Shown here: positions 38,032 to 49,300 of the stretch, one piece after another
Position numbering within the stretch: the first letter of the stretch is position 1
Layout: every line of letters begins with the position of its first letter
From: Blastopirellula marina
GTDB taxonomy: Bacteria > Planctomycetota > Planctomycetia > Pirellulales > Pirellulaceae
Direction of reading: 5' to 3'
Length of the DNA stretch: 64,000 nucleotides
NCBI RefSeq assembly: GCF_002967765.1
Contig: NZ_PUHY01000010.1
Location: forward strand, 310,001 to 374,000
Translations under genes and position numbers: made by a program
The notes under the pieces: generated by a model
Databases searched by the model: none
Told to the model about the DNA's origin: nothing
The model's input: the letters and a program-made list of their open reading frames with translations, nothing else

Positions 38032-38725
38032 GGATTCACACTCCGTTGCAAAAAAGGGATTTCCTTGAGTGGTTTTGTTGGTGCTCTTTGGATTAGCAAA
38101 GAGGATGCCAAAAAACGATCAAATGACACCAGTTTGACGTAACTGGTTCACTCATAGGAAGTTATCACTAACTAAGCCAAATCCTTGACTGCCAAGTAGT
38201 GTACAAACTTTCAATAGTTTGGCAAGCAAGTTTGTCAAAATCACAAAATGACAGTCCCGAAACCGCCAAACTGGACGGTATCCATCCAATCATCACTATT
38301 TGACTAACCAGTTAAATAGCTAGCACTTGCGTTGCCTACGCGATGCTATCAACTGGTGAGTTAACCGCTGTTTCCGCAAACTATTCACAGGCGGGCGCAC
38401 GAAGCTTTTTTTGGCGACGATCGCGGCAATCTGTCCAAAACAGCCGCGCTTTAGCAGCCGCGTTATCAAAAAGGACGTCTGGAACGCTGCGATGATAAAG
38501 AGCCCGACGCGCAAAAAAGTGCCCAGCCATATGACCAAGGGCAGCGTGCCGCTTTGAAAGCGACTCAGGTCACATGGCCGGGCTGGGGCTTGGTATTGAG
38601 CGGTTCGGTGTCACTCACACGTCGATGGACGGAGTGACGTCGTTCAAGCCCGACGCAGGTACGCAGATTTTAGTTGTTCCAACGACCTACGGCCTTTCCA
38701 ATAGTCTTAACGAAAGGAAAAAAAA
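38032..38725. other. AT-rich region without a clear gene
   Basis: Nearly 700 bases. The right part holds weak open frames (for example 38320-38538) with no ribosome-binding site. The left part is AT-rich and carries the candidate csrA copy 2 promoter and a hairpin CAAACT/AGTTTG near 38204-38221. Confidence 0.55.
38198..38225 (-). promoter_or_regulatory. Candidate promoter of csrA copy 2
   Basis: Minus strand: TTGCCA (38225-38220), 16 bases, TACACT (38203-38198). A consensus TTGACA also lies at 38238-38233 but lacks a good -10. Expected leader about 160 bases. Confidence 0.33.
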
Positions 38726-39310
38726 TCAAAATGCTGAGACGGTTACAGCTGATAGGGGAGGGGTAATTTCCCCCGCCTGCTCGCCACGTGGGTCAAAGAA
38801 CTGATAGGAAACGACTCTCCATTGGCCGTCGGGGTCCTGCTGGAAGGTTAGCACAAGGAATGTGGCGAACTGCCCATCCATCACATCGTTGCTCTTCAAA
38901 TGGCCGGTCATCTTCACGTTGACCTTGGCAATCCCGATTGGCGGCGTTGATCCATGATTGATCGTTACCTCCAGGTTTTGCTTTACCTTCACAGTCTCGA
39001 TCTGAACCAAACTCATTTGGCGTTCGGCTTGCGTTTTCAGATTCGGGACCGCATCTGAAATACAATCGGTTACCCCTTCGACATCATTTGCCTCGAGAGC
39101 CACGGCGATATCGTAGACAACCGCCTCGATACGCTCGCCTTCGGTAACAATGACATACTCAAGCGCCAACAACAGGGAACAAACCGCGATCCATCCGATC
39201 AGCAGATACAGGAAAAGCTGCTTGCCCGTCTGCAACATCGTGCCCGCCAACACGGCACCACCGACCACGGCGATGATGATGATAGGGAGCGATTGTTCAA
39301 AAATCCACAT
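38726..39310 (-). CDS. Membrane protein of unknown function
   Basis: 194 residues. Two N-terminal membrane segments (LPIIIIAVVGGAVLAGTML; LFLYLLIGWIAVCSLLLALEYVIV) are followed by a soluble domain (EGERIEAVVYDIAVALEANDVEGV; WRVVSYQFFDPRG) that resembles a nuclear-transport-factor-2 or SnoaL-like cone with an EAND motif. The soluble part is on the far side of the membrane after two segments, probably cytoplasmic. It follows the 121-residue membrane protein gene by 22 bases on the same strand, so the two form an operon. Function unknown. Confidence 0.75.
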   Translation of the reverse strand: MWIFEQSLPIIIIAVVGGAVLAGTMLQTGKQLFLYLLIGWIAVCSLLLALEYVIVTEGERIEAVVYDIAVALEANDVEGVTDCISDAVPNLKTQAERQMSLVQIETVKVKQNLEVTINHGSTPPIGIAKVNVKMTGHLKSNDVMDGQFATFLVLTFQQDPDGQWRVVSYQFFDPRGEQAGEITPPLSAVTVSAF

Positions 39311-39332
39311 TCAGGATCACCGTAGGTGTAAC

Positions 39333-39698
39333 TCAGGGTTGCTGATCGGCTGACGGAGGAGGATCGTCTGGCTTGCGAAATCGCACGTACCACAATCGAA
39401 CCCAGCCGACCGAAACGAGCAAACCAAGAACGACGTAGATATAGCTCCAACCAATTAGCGTGTTCTCAGGGGTCGATACTGTTAACGGGGAATCACTCGG
39501 GGCGGCATCTTGGCCAACTTCCAGCGTCTGGCTGGCAAGCTCACGAGCTTGATGCTGCCGTTCGATCTCGGCTTGGCGGATATCCAGCTTCGAGCGGAAT
39601 ACCACCAGCAAGATGAGCGCTGTCGTGGCAAACAGATAAAGCCAAAACCAAGGAGAATCAGTGATCGGCTCTTGCTGCGGGGCTGGGGTGGCGCTCAT
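39333..39698 (-). CDS. Small two-segment membrane protein
   Basis: 121 residues: a Pro-rich start, a membrane segment (FWLYLFATTALILLVVF), a charged coiled stretch (LDIRQAEIERQHQARELASQTLEVGQD), a second membrane segment (GWSYIYVVLGLLVSVGWVRLWYV) and a Pro/Asp tail. First gene of a pair with the membrane protein at 38726. The preceding eno is ended by a strong terminator, so this pair has its own promoter. Function unknown. Confidence 0.72.
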   Translation of the reverse strand: MSATPAPQQEPITDSPWFWLYLFATTALILLVVFRSKLDIRQAEIERQHQARELASQTLEVGQDAAPSDSPLTVSTPENTLIGWSYIYVVLGLLVSVGWVRLWYVRFRKPDDPPPSADQQP

Positions 39699-39730
39699 GC
39701 CCTTAGTCTAACTCACCGTGACAAACCACG

Positions 39731-39767
39731 CGAAAGAAAAACAAGGGGCCACGAGGGGCCCCTTGTT
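39731..39767 (-). terminator. Intrinsic terminator of eno
   Basis: Stem AACAAGGGGC with its complement, followed on the minus strand by TTTTTCTTTC, about 35 bases past the eno stop. Confidence 0.9.
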
Positions 39768-39796
39768 CGTATTAGGCAATCTGTGCGGGCCAAGGC

Positions 39797-41131
<1,335 letters not shown>

Positions 41132-41346
41132 TTAGGAATTCCGCAAGTGTGGGGCAGCATGCGGAGAAGCTCGAAATCCATGACTGGTTCAAGCGGAATT
41201 TCAAAAATCGCCGCTATTTTGACCCATTTAGGGCGTGCTTGCCAAGGATGGGACGGGTCGTTGTGGGGAATTTTCCCTGCCGTTAAATTCGTGAGTAGTC
41301 GTTCCGTTACTCAATCCAGCCCCTAACTGGACGTTTCGAGGAAACC

Positions 41347-41946
41347 ATGTTTACCGGCCTTGTTGAAACTCAAGGAAAAGTCGTCGCCCTTAAGCCCGAA
41401 GGACCGGGGGTTCGACTTTCATTAGAAAATCCCCTCGTCGCCGGCAGCGCGAGCCTGGGCGACAGTATCGCCGTGAATGGCTGCTGTTTGACGGTCGTTT
41501 CGATCGAAGAAAATGTCGTCGATTTCGAAGCAGGGGAAGAGACCCTCAATAGAACCAATCTCGGTCAACTTAAGATTGGCAGTCTGGTGAACTTAGAACG
41601 ATCCCTTCAACTCGGCGATCGCCTTGGCGGCCACCTCGTGACGGGGCACATCGATACCACCGCCACACTGGCCGAGCGCAACGATGACGGCGAGTGGTGT
41701 ACGATGTGGTTCTCAGTACCTACTGAAACCACACGGCAGATGGCCAGCAAGGGCTCGGTAACGATCGACGGCATCAGCTTAACTTTGGTGGATGTCACGA
41801 ATGATCGTTTCAGCGTTGCGTTGATTCCGCACACGCTCGATGCCACCACGCTTGGCAAACGCGTGGTCGGCGACACCGTTAATATTGAAACCGATCTGCT
41901 GGCCAAGTATGTCCAGCGGCAGCTCGAAACCCAACCCAACAACTAG
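41347..41946 (+). CDS. ribE: Riboflavin synthase alpha subunit
   Basis: Disproportionates two 6,7-dimethyl-8-ribityllumazines to riboflavin; cytoplasmic. 199 residues with two lumazine-binding repeats: MFTGLVETQGKVVAL with SIAVNGCCLTV, and GGHLVTGHIDTTATL with GSVTIDGISLTLVDV. GAGGA lies about 4 bases before the ATG. No FMN riboswitch is visible upstream. rsmA starts 24 bases later on the same strand, so the two are probably co-transcribed. Confidence 0.96.
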   Translation: MFTGLVETQGKVVALKPEGPGVRLSLENPLVAGSASLGDSIAVNGCCLTVVSIEENVVDFEAGEETLNRTNLGQLKIGSLVNLERSLQLGDRLGGHLVTGHIDTTATLAERNDDGEWCTMWFSVPTETTRQMASKGSVTIDGISLTLVDVTNDRFSVALIPHTLDATTLGKRVVGDTVNIETDLLAKYVQRQLETQPNN

Positions 41947-41970
41947 TTCCTTTGGAAACCGATTTCCCGC

Positions 41971-42885
41971 ATGCCTGAATTTCGCAATCAAACGATCTCG
42001 TACCTTACGAGCAAATTCCGCGAAATCGGAATCCGCCCTGTTTCGAAACATGGTCAGAACTTCCTGATCGATATGAATCTGCTCGACCTGTTGGTTCGCT
42101 CGGCAGATATTCAGAAAGATGACGTCGTTCTGGAAATCGGAACCGGTACCGGCACCCTTTCCACACGCATGGCAGCCCAGGCTGGGCACTTGGTGACGGT
42201 CGAGATCGATCCTCACATGGCCACGTTCGCCCTGGAAGAACTAGACGACTTCGAGAACGTGACGCTGCTGAATTTCGACGCGCTGCGTAATAAAAATCAC
42301 TTCCGTCCCGAGATGATTGAGACGATCCGCGAGAAGATGGCCGAGATCGGCACGGATCACTTCAAGCTGGCCGCCAACTTGCCGTACAACGTAGCCACGC
42401 CGATTATCTCGAACCTGTTGCGAACCGAGATCACGCCCAAGAGCATGACGGTTACGATTCAAAAGGAACTGGCCGAACGCATTACGGCTCCGCCGAATAC
42501 CAAAGACTACAGCGCATTGTCCGTTTGGATTCAAAGCCAATGTCGCTGTGAGATCGTGCGGATCTTGCCGCCGAGCGTCTTCTGGCCGGCACCGAAAGTT
42601 CATTCCGCGATCTTACAGATCGACATCGAACCTGAACGTCGGGCTCAGATCCCCGATCTCGAGTTCTTTCACGAGTTCAACCGTTCGCTCTTTTTCCACC
42701 GCCGGAAGTTCCTGCGTAGCGTACTGCAAAGCGCGTTTAAAGGTCGCTTGGAAAAAGCAGAGGTCGATCAAGTGATGGAGCAGGGGGGCCTCGACGCGAG
42801 CAGCCGCAGCGAGAACTTCACGGTCGATGAAATCCTCGCCATGAGCGAACTTTTTCGCCAAAAACTAGCCGAAAAAGAAAGCTAA
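41971..42885 (+). CDS. rsmA: 16S rRNA dimethyladenosine transferase
   Basis: Dimethylates two adjacent adenosines near the 3' end of 16S rRNA using S-adenosylmethionine; cytoplasmic. 304 residues. KHGQNFLIDMNLLDLL, the SAM motif VVLEIGTGTGTLS, TVEIDPHMA and KLAANLPYNVATPIISNLL match the KsgA/RsmA family, with VFWPAPKVHSAILQI near the C-terminus. It follows ribE in an apparent operon and ends before a shared terminator. Confidence 0.95.
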   Translation: MPEFRNQTISYLTSKFREIGIRPVSKHGQNFLIDMNLLDLLVRSADIQKDDVVLEIGTGTGTLSTRMAAQAGHLVTVEIDPHMATFALEELDDFENVTLLNFDALRNKNHFRPEMIETIREKMAEIGTDHFKLAANLPYNVATPIISNLLRTEITPKSMTVTIQKELAERITAPPNTKDYSALSVWIQSQCRCEIVRILPPSVFWPAPKVHSAILQIDIEPERRAQIPDLEFFHEFNRSLFFHRRKFLRSVLQSAFKGRLEKAEVDQVMEQGGLDASSRSENFTVDEILAMSELFRQKLAEKES

Positions 42886-42924
42886 CGCGAGGATTAACGA
42901 CGGATTACAAGGATGGGCACCGAT

Positions 42925-42964
42925 AAAAAATGCTTCGATTCCCTGGATGGAAATCGAAGCATTT
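42925..42964. terminator. Terminator between rsmA and the EEP-family gene
   Basis: Thirteen-base stem AAATGCTTCGATT with its complement. T6 follows on the minus strand, serving the gene ending at 42986. On the plus strand only TTT follows, so it may act less well for rsmA. Confidence 0.85.
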
Positions 42965-42985
42965 AATCGTGGTTAAGATTGTTCT

Positions 42986-43885
42986 CTAGCGCGTCAGCTT
43001 GGCCGTGATCGGAAAGTGATCCGACGGGGTGCGGCCGTCTCGACTGTTGTGCAAGATCTGAGCGTCTTCGATTTTCCAAGCGGCGGAGACACCAATCCAA
43101 TCGATTCGTGCTCCTTGGGTGCCATTCGCTTTGAAACCAGAGAAGGTACCTTCGCCATCCTTCTTTTCTGGGACGAAAGCCCGATAGGTATCGACAACTG
43201 GTGACTTCTCGCCGTCGACTTCGGCAAACATCGCTTCGTATGGATTGGAACCTTCACCAGCGTTGAAGTCGCCGGTCACGATGGCATCGCACTTTTTATA
43301 TCCAATTCCGTTCAGGATCGTCTCGCGTATCATCTTCGCTGACTCGATACGCGCTTCTTCCCCTCGGTGATCGAAGTGCGTGTTGGTATACATAATCGGC
43401 TTCTCGCTTTCCGACTTTTTGTCCTTCAACAAAACCCAGCTGGCCATGCGTGGCAAGCTGCTGTCCCAGCTCTTGCTACCGGCAACATCGGGCGATTCGC
43501 TTAGCCAAAAGTGACCGCTATCGAGTAATTCAAATCGATCTTTCCGATAGAAGATCGCACACATTTCGCCTTGCTCTTTTCCATCTTCACGACCAGCAGC
43601 ATGCACGGCGTAGTCCGGCATATGCTTCGCAATGAAATCACGTTGGAATGGCAAACATTCCTGAAGTCCCAGCAGGTCGGGCGACACTTCCTGGATCGTC
43701 TCAGCGACGAATTCCTTTCGCTTGTTCCAATGATTTTCGCCGTCGTTGGCTGCACCATAACGGATGTTGAACGACATTACCGTAAGGTCAGCGTTTGGCT
43801 TCGTCTCAGGCCCAGCACCGAACAATACGGTCACCGTCGACAATCCTAGAATCAGCGACAAAGCACAAAGTAAAACGGCTCGCAT
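42986..43885 (-). CDS. Secreted endonuclease/exonuclease/phosphatase-family protein
   Basis: 299 residues with a signal (RAVLLCALSLILGLSTVTVLFGA). The EEP fold is shown by VMSFNIRYG, DLLGLQECLPFQ, YTNTHFDHRGEEAR, AIVTGDFNAGEG, RIDWIGVSA and TPSDHFPITA: the Asn, Glu, Asp/Asn and His residues of a Mg-dependent phosphoesterase. Secreted members cleave phosphodiester or phospholipid bonds; the substrate is unknown. It may be transcribed after PhoD, the upstream neighbour on the same strand. Confidence 0.92.
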   Translation of the reverse strand: MRAVLLCALSLILGLSTVTVLFGAGPETKPNADLTVMSFNIRYGAANDGENHWNKRKEFVAETIQEVSPDLLGLQECLPFQRDFIAKHMPDYAVHAAGREDGKEQGEMCAIFYRKDRFELLDSGHFWLSESPDVAGSKSWDSSLPRMASWVLLKDKKSESEKPIMYTNTHFDHRGEEARIESAKMIRETILNGIGYKKCDAIVTGDFNAGEGSNPYEAMFAEVDGEKSPVVDTYRAFVPEKKDGEGTFSGFKANGTQGARIDWIGVSAAWKIEDAQILHNSRDGRTPSDHFPITAKLTR

Positions 43886-43998
43886 GATCTAACTTTCTCA
43901 ATTGCGATGTTCAAAATCCGATGGGGGAGGGTGAGTTGCTGGAACCTACTTGGCAACCCGGACATCGCTCGCGGTTGCCAATATTTCAGCTGAGGCAA

Positions 43999-45567
43999 TT
44001 ACAGGCGGTGTGCGCCCGGTTGCCCCGATTCAACAACAAAGGAAGCTCGCGTCACGAGCGGTGCGTCCGGCTTGTCGACAAACTCGACGACTTGGTAATC
44101 ACTGCGCCACTCCTTAGGAGTCACGGTGCAGCTAACGTAACCACGTTCGCCGTTAAAGAACTTTACGAATGGGTTCTCGCTTTGAATGATCTTCTCCGCA
44201 TCTTCCATCTGACCGCCGTTTCCACCGGACGTGATCGAAGTAGCGACGAACTCGGTTCCCATCGGGGCTTCCTGTTCGTTCTGGAAATCGACCTTCAAAT
44301 CGTTCACCCAGTTCTTATGAATGTCGCCCGTCAGCACGACCGGATTCGGAACTTTGCGGTCACGCATGAACTCGAGCAAGCGATTACGCGAGTGGCTATA
44401 GCCTGGCCACTGATCCATGCTGAATTTTTCGTCCTCACCCTCCTGGCGATCGACATGGGCCATCATGACTTGCTGGCCGAGGATGTTCCAGTTGCTGTGC
44501 GAAGCGATTAAGTCTCGCATCAGCCAATGTTCTTGGGTGTCGCCCAGCAGCGTCGCGAAACGATCTGCTTCCAATTCGTTGTAGGGCTTCAATCCGTCGC
44601 CGTTCGGCTGATCGGTGCGATACTGGCGGGTGTCCAGCATCTGGAAATTGGCCAGCTGACCGTAAGGAATGCGGCGATATAGCTTCATGTGCGGGCCCTG
44701 GGGCATACAGCGGCGGCGAAGCGGCATCATTTCGTAATAGGCTTGATAGGCGTTGGCACGTCGCAACAGAAAATTAGCCGGATCGATTCCTTTTTCTTCC
44801 GAGATATCGCCAGCACAGTTGTTGTCGAACTCGTGATCGTCCCACACGACTAACCAAGGACATCGCGCATGGGCCGCTTGTAGGTCGGGATCGGTTCGGT
44901 ACAACGCGTACCGATTTCGGTAATCATCCAGCGATTCGATTTCAGGGCTGTTATGCCGCCGAACGCGATCAGCTTTCGGGGCATATTCGTAGATGTAATC
45001 GCCCAGGTGAAGTACTAAATCGAGCTCTTCCTTGGCCATGTGTCCTAGCGCTGTGAAGTAGCCCTGTTCCCAGTGCTGACACGAAGCGAACGCAAACCGC
45101 AATTCATCCTTGTCGGCATTGAACTTGGGTGTGGTACGTGCGCGACCGACCGGGCTGATTGCGTCGCCACATTGAAAGCGGTAGAAGTACCACTTGTCGG
45201 CCGGAAGTCCGTGGACTTCGACATGCACGCTATGTCCCAACTGCGGTGTGGCGAATGTCTTACCACTCTTAGCGATCGTGCTGAAGCTTTCGTCTTCCGA
45301 GAGCTCCCAGGTCACCTCGAAGATCTCGGCGGGCATCCCACCACCTTCGATTGGTTCTGGTGCCAAACGTGTCCACAACACAAAACCGTCGGGCAGGGGA
45401 TCGCCACTGGCGACACCCAGAGTGAAGGGATCGTTTGAGAACGAGGCGTTCTTCTTCGCCGAGCCTTGCAAGCATTGACCGAACCAAGGAAGCAAGGCCA
45501 GCGAACCTGCCCCCAAGACAAATTGACGCCGATCGGCCAGAAACGTGGCAGCTGAGGAACGAAACAT
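43999..45567 (-). CDS. phoD: Tat-exported alkaline phosphatase D (PhoD)
   Basis: Secreted phosphodiesterase/phosphomonoesterase using Fe and Ca. 522 residues. The Tat signal DRRQFVLGAGSLALLPWFG is typical. PhoD-like: TLGVASGDPLPDGFVLWTRL, RFAFASCQHWEQGYFTAL, VLHLGDYIYEYAP, VVWDDHEFDNNCAGD, NILGQQVMMAHVDRQ and VLTGDIHKNW. Length is normal. It is 113 bases ahead of the EEP-family gene, on the same strand. Role in phosphate scavenging inferred. Confidence 0.94.
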   Translation of the reverse strand: MFRSSAATFLADRRQFVLGAGSLALLPWFGQCLQGSAKKNASFSNDPFTLGVASGDPLPDGFVLWTRLAPEPIEGGGMPAEIFEVTWELSEDESFSTIAKSGKTFATPQLGHSVHVEVHGLPADKWYFYRFQCGDAISPVGRARTTPKFNADKDELRFAFASCQHWEQGYFTALGHMAKEELDLVLHLGDYIYEYAPKADRVRRHNSPEIESLDDYRNRYALYRTDPDLQAAHARCPWLVVWDDHEFDNNCAGDISEEKGIDPANFLLRRANAYQAYYEMMPLRRRCMPQGPHMKLYRRIPYGQLANFQMLDTRQYRTDQPNGDGLKPYNELEADRFATLLGDTQEHWLMRDLIASHSNWNILGQQVMMAHVDRQEGEDEKFSMDQWPGYSHSRNRLLEFMRDRKVPNPVVLTGDIHKNWVNDLKVDFQNEQEAPMGTEFVATSITSGGNGGQMEDAEKIIQSENPFVKFFNGERGYVSCTVTPKEWRSDYQVVEFVDKPDAPLVTRASFVVESGQPGAHRL

Positions 45568-45908
45568 TTTCAGGAAGGACTCCGAAGGCAGGCTTCATTG
45601 CAAAGGAATAATCGATCCAAGCAGATTATCCCTTCCATCTAGCAGAGCCAATCAGGATGAGCGATTCACTTGCCGATCTCAACCATAACTTCACAAGAAA
45701 GTGGTAATCGAACCTGGGACAGGATGTTCGCATCCCCCATAAAGCCCAGAAACAACCTGATTTCGCTCCCCCATTGGGCCTGTTTTTCGAATTCAATTAT
45801 CCTAGGGCGCGATACTCCCCCAAACGCACGTTTCGGTTATCATGACAGTTTGCCCGAAACTGGGCCGAAATTGACTTAAGCTCGTTCATAGCCGAAAGTT
45901 TCCAAGCC
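45568..45908. other. Intergenic region, nothing recognised
   Basis: 341 bases between divergent PhoD and the small gene at 45909. It should hold both promoters, but no element is clear enough to name. Confidence 0.5.
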
Positions 45909-46136
45909 ATGCAGTTCATCGAAATGACAGGCAGAGAGTTGATGGACGCTCTGCACGATGACGAATTAACTGCCGAAGATCTGCAGAAATCGCACATTAC
46001 CGAGAATTCCATTGTCCGCATTAATCGCCAGGGGGATATCGAAGTCCGACGTCCTGAAGGCTGGGATATCGTGGGGGGTCTGATCGGGGATTATGAAAAT
46101 CGGATTCTCAAAAGCTGCGGCCGTACCTGGGCGTAG
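45909..46136 (+). CDS. Small protein of unknown function
   Basis: 75 residues with the regular, acidic helical start MQFIEMTGRELMDALHDDEL and a beta-prone second half (SIVRINRQGDIEVRRPEGWDIVGGLIGDYENRI). No signal, no membrane segment, no Cys pattern. It reads like a small DNA- or protein-binding module. The ribosome-binding site is weak. It is 232 bases upstream of the FAAL fusion gene and may be its neighbour in an operon; this is an inference. Confidence 0.6.
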   Translation: MQFIEMTGRELMDALHDDELTAEDLQKSHITENSIVRINRQGDIEVRRPEGWDIVGGLIGDYENRILKSCGRTWA

Positions 46137-46368
46137 GGTCCGATCCAGGGACGCACCGCGAGATGGTCGCATGCACGTTATTCCTATGAATCCTCGTCAA
46201 CTGACTCGTCCCCTATCGCTAACACACGCACATTGCGTGGTTGCTTCGGTTGGTATGCATCGATTTTCCACATTACCGCCCAACGTTTGCGGAAAAGCTG
46301 GTAACTATCTGCTTCTTCCGACGCATATGATTTCATTGCGATTTGCTTAATTGGAGATTGAAAAGCTC

Positions 46369-49300
46369 GTGACTCCCGAGATGCTCAATTCGTTCACCCC
46401 TCCGTCCACGAACATCGTGGATCGTTTGCGTCATCGTGCCGAGCATCTGGGGTCGCAGGTTGCTTTCACCTTCCTGGTCGACGGGGAAGATGAAGAGATC
46501 AAGCTCACCTACGAGCAACTCGATCGCCGCTGCCAGGCGATCGCAGCCGAGCTTCAAGCCCGTGGTATGGAAGGGGAACGCGCGCTGTTGCTGTTCCCTC
46601 CTGGGCTCGACTTCATCGCGGCGTTCTTTGGCTGCTTATACGCCGGCGTGGTTGCAGTGCCGGCCTACCCACCGCGTCGTAACCGTAACATGGTCCGTAT
46701 CCAGGCCATCGCCGACGACGCCCAAGCCAAGGTCGCTTTGACCATTGCCGACGTTTACGAACGCATGGTGCCCATGCTGGAAGAGACGCCCGGCCTGAAG
46801 ACGATCGATTGGATCCGCATCGATCAAGTCGAAGAAAAGCTATCGGAGAAGTGGGATCAACCACGCCTCACCGCCGAGACGATGGCCTTCCTGCAGTACA
46901 CATCCGGTTCGACCGGAACGCCCAAGGGGGTGATGTTGTCGCACGGCAACATGATGCACAACTCAGCCCTCATTTCATACGCCTTCGAACATACCCGCAG
47001 CGTGCGAGCTTGTTTCTGGCTGCCGATGTACCACGACATGGGTCTGATCGGCGGTGTGCTTCAGCCGATGCAAATTGGTCAGCCGAACGTGTTGATGTCC
47101 CCTATGGCGTTCCTGCAGCAACCGTATCGTTGGCTGCGTGCGATCTCGAAATATCAGTGCAATATCAGCGGTGGCCCGAACTTCGCTTACGAACTTTGCT
47201 GCCAGAAGATCACGCCTGAACAGCGCGAGAAGTTAGATCTCAGCAGTTGGGAACTGGCCTTCAACGGTGCAGAACCAGTCCGTCCCGAAACGCTCGATCG
47301 CTTCGCCAAGACTTTCGAGCCATGCGGATTCCGACGAGAAGCGTTCTATCCGTGTTATGGGATGGCTGAGGCTACGCTGATTATTTCCGGTGGCATGAAG
47401 AAAAGCCCGCCGGTGATCCAAGCGGTCGACGGTTACTCACTTGATCAACACCAAGTCGTCGACGCCGATCCCGACGACGACGGAGCCCGCGTGATCGTTG
47501 GCTGTGGGAACACGTTGCCCGACCAACGCATCTTGATTGTCGATCCTGATACGCTCGAACGGAAGCAACCGGACGAAGTAGGAGAAGTTTGGGTCTGCGG
47601 ACCGAGCATCGCCAAAGGTTACTGGCGAAACGACGAAGCGACCGAGACCATCTTCCACGCTTACACTTCTGACACCAATGAAGGGCCTTTCCTTCGTACG
47701 GGTGACCTTGGCTTCATGAACAACGGCGAATTGTTCATTACCGGTCGCTTGAAAGACATGATCATCGTGCGGGGCGTCAATCGCTATCCGCAAGACATTG
47801 AACAAACCGTTACGCAGTGTCACGACCTAATGGAAGGAATGACGGCGGCAGCGGTGATGGCGGAAGTCGCCGATCGCGAACGCTTGATCATTGTCGCCGA
47901 GGCACCACGAGCCAAACGCAAAGAGCTCACCGATATCATCGCGGCAATTCGTCGTGAAGTGGCGATCGAACAAGAGATCTCAGTCGATGGCGTAGCGTTG
48001 ATTCGACGCGGCTCGATCCCGAAGACTTCCAGCGGAAAAATCCAACGGCACGCGTGCAAAGAGCACTTTCTGACACACACCCTGCCGGTCCTCGAACGTT
48101 GGGTCGCGTGGGACGAAGTTCAAGTCTCGGAAGAGATTCAACGCGTCAAACTTCGCCGGGCTCAGTTGGAAGCTGCCCGAGCGGACGCCGAAGGTTTGGC
48201 CGTTTCCGATCCGATCGTCCGCCAACGAACCGTTCAGTTGGTGATCGATAAGATTCGCGAGATCGCTCGGGATCGCGCTCGCAACATCGAACCTGAAACC
48301 GACATCTTAGAACTCGATCTCGATTCGCTGGAACGAATGGAGATTATTGCTTCGATCGAAGACTTGTACGGGGCACGCTTCCCCGATGATGTGCTTCCCT
48401 CGATGCGTACGGTTGCCCAAGTCGCCGACTCGATCGAAATCTACCTGGCCACCGATGATTTGCGTCCTACGGTGCCGAGCGAGATCCCTCAGGAAATGTT
48501 CGGCTTCTCGGCGCTACCTGAGTATCGCCAGGTTCGGCAAATGGCCGATCAACTAGGAGAATTGGGGCTGCCCAATCCCTATTTCCAAGTGCTTGACGGT
48601 CCCACGTCGGCCACGGCGTCGGTCGAAGGCAAAGAAGTCATCAACTTTGCTGGCTACAACTATCTGGGCCTCGCTGAACATGCTGAAGTCAAACAGGCGG
48701 CAATCGAAGCAATCCACAAGCAGGGAACCAGCACGAGCGGAAGCAGGCTGATCTCGGGCGAACGCGAAATACATCGTGAGCTGGAAAGCGAACTCGCCAA
48801 GTTCATGCGGGTTGAAAGTTCGATGCTGATGTCAGGTGGTCACGCCGCCAATGAAACAACGATTGGCCATCTGCTACGAACGGGTGACCTGATTCTGCAC
48901 GACTCGATGGCGCACAGCAGCATCATCACTGGGGCCAACCTTTCCGGAGCCCGTCGTCGCCCTTATCCGCATAACGATTGGCGGGAACTCGACGAGATAC
49001 TGCACGACATCCGTAAGGACTATCGTCGCGTGCTGATCGTCGCCGAAGGTGTGTACGGCATGGAAGGGGACATGTGTCCTCTGCCCGAGTTGGTCGAGAT
49101 CCGCAATCGCCATAAGACATGGCTGATGGTCAACGAAGCCCACTCGTTGGGTACCATCGGCAAGACTGGCCGCGGCGTGCACGAACATTTTGGAATTGAT
49201 CCCAGCGAAATCGATATCTGGATCGGTACCCTCAGCAAAGCTTTGGGATCCAGTGGCGGATTCGTCGCTGGTAGTCACGACTTGATCGATTACTTGAAAC

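Noticed and set aside
41200-41346. FMN riboswitch ahead of ribE
   Set aside because: The conserved junction sequences are absent; only a plain leader with GGGGAATTTTCCC is seen.
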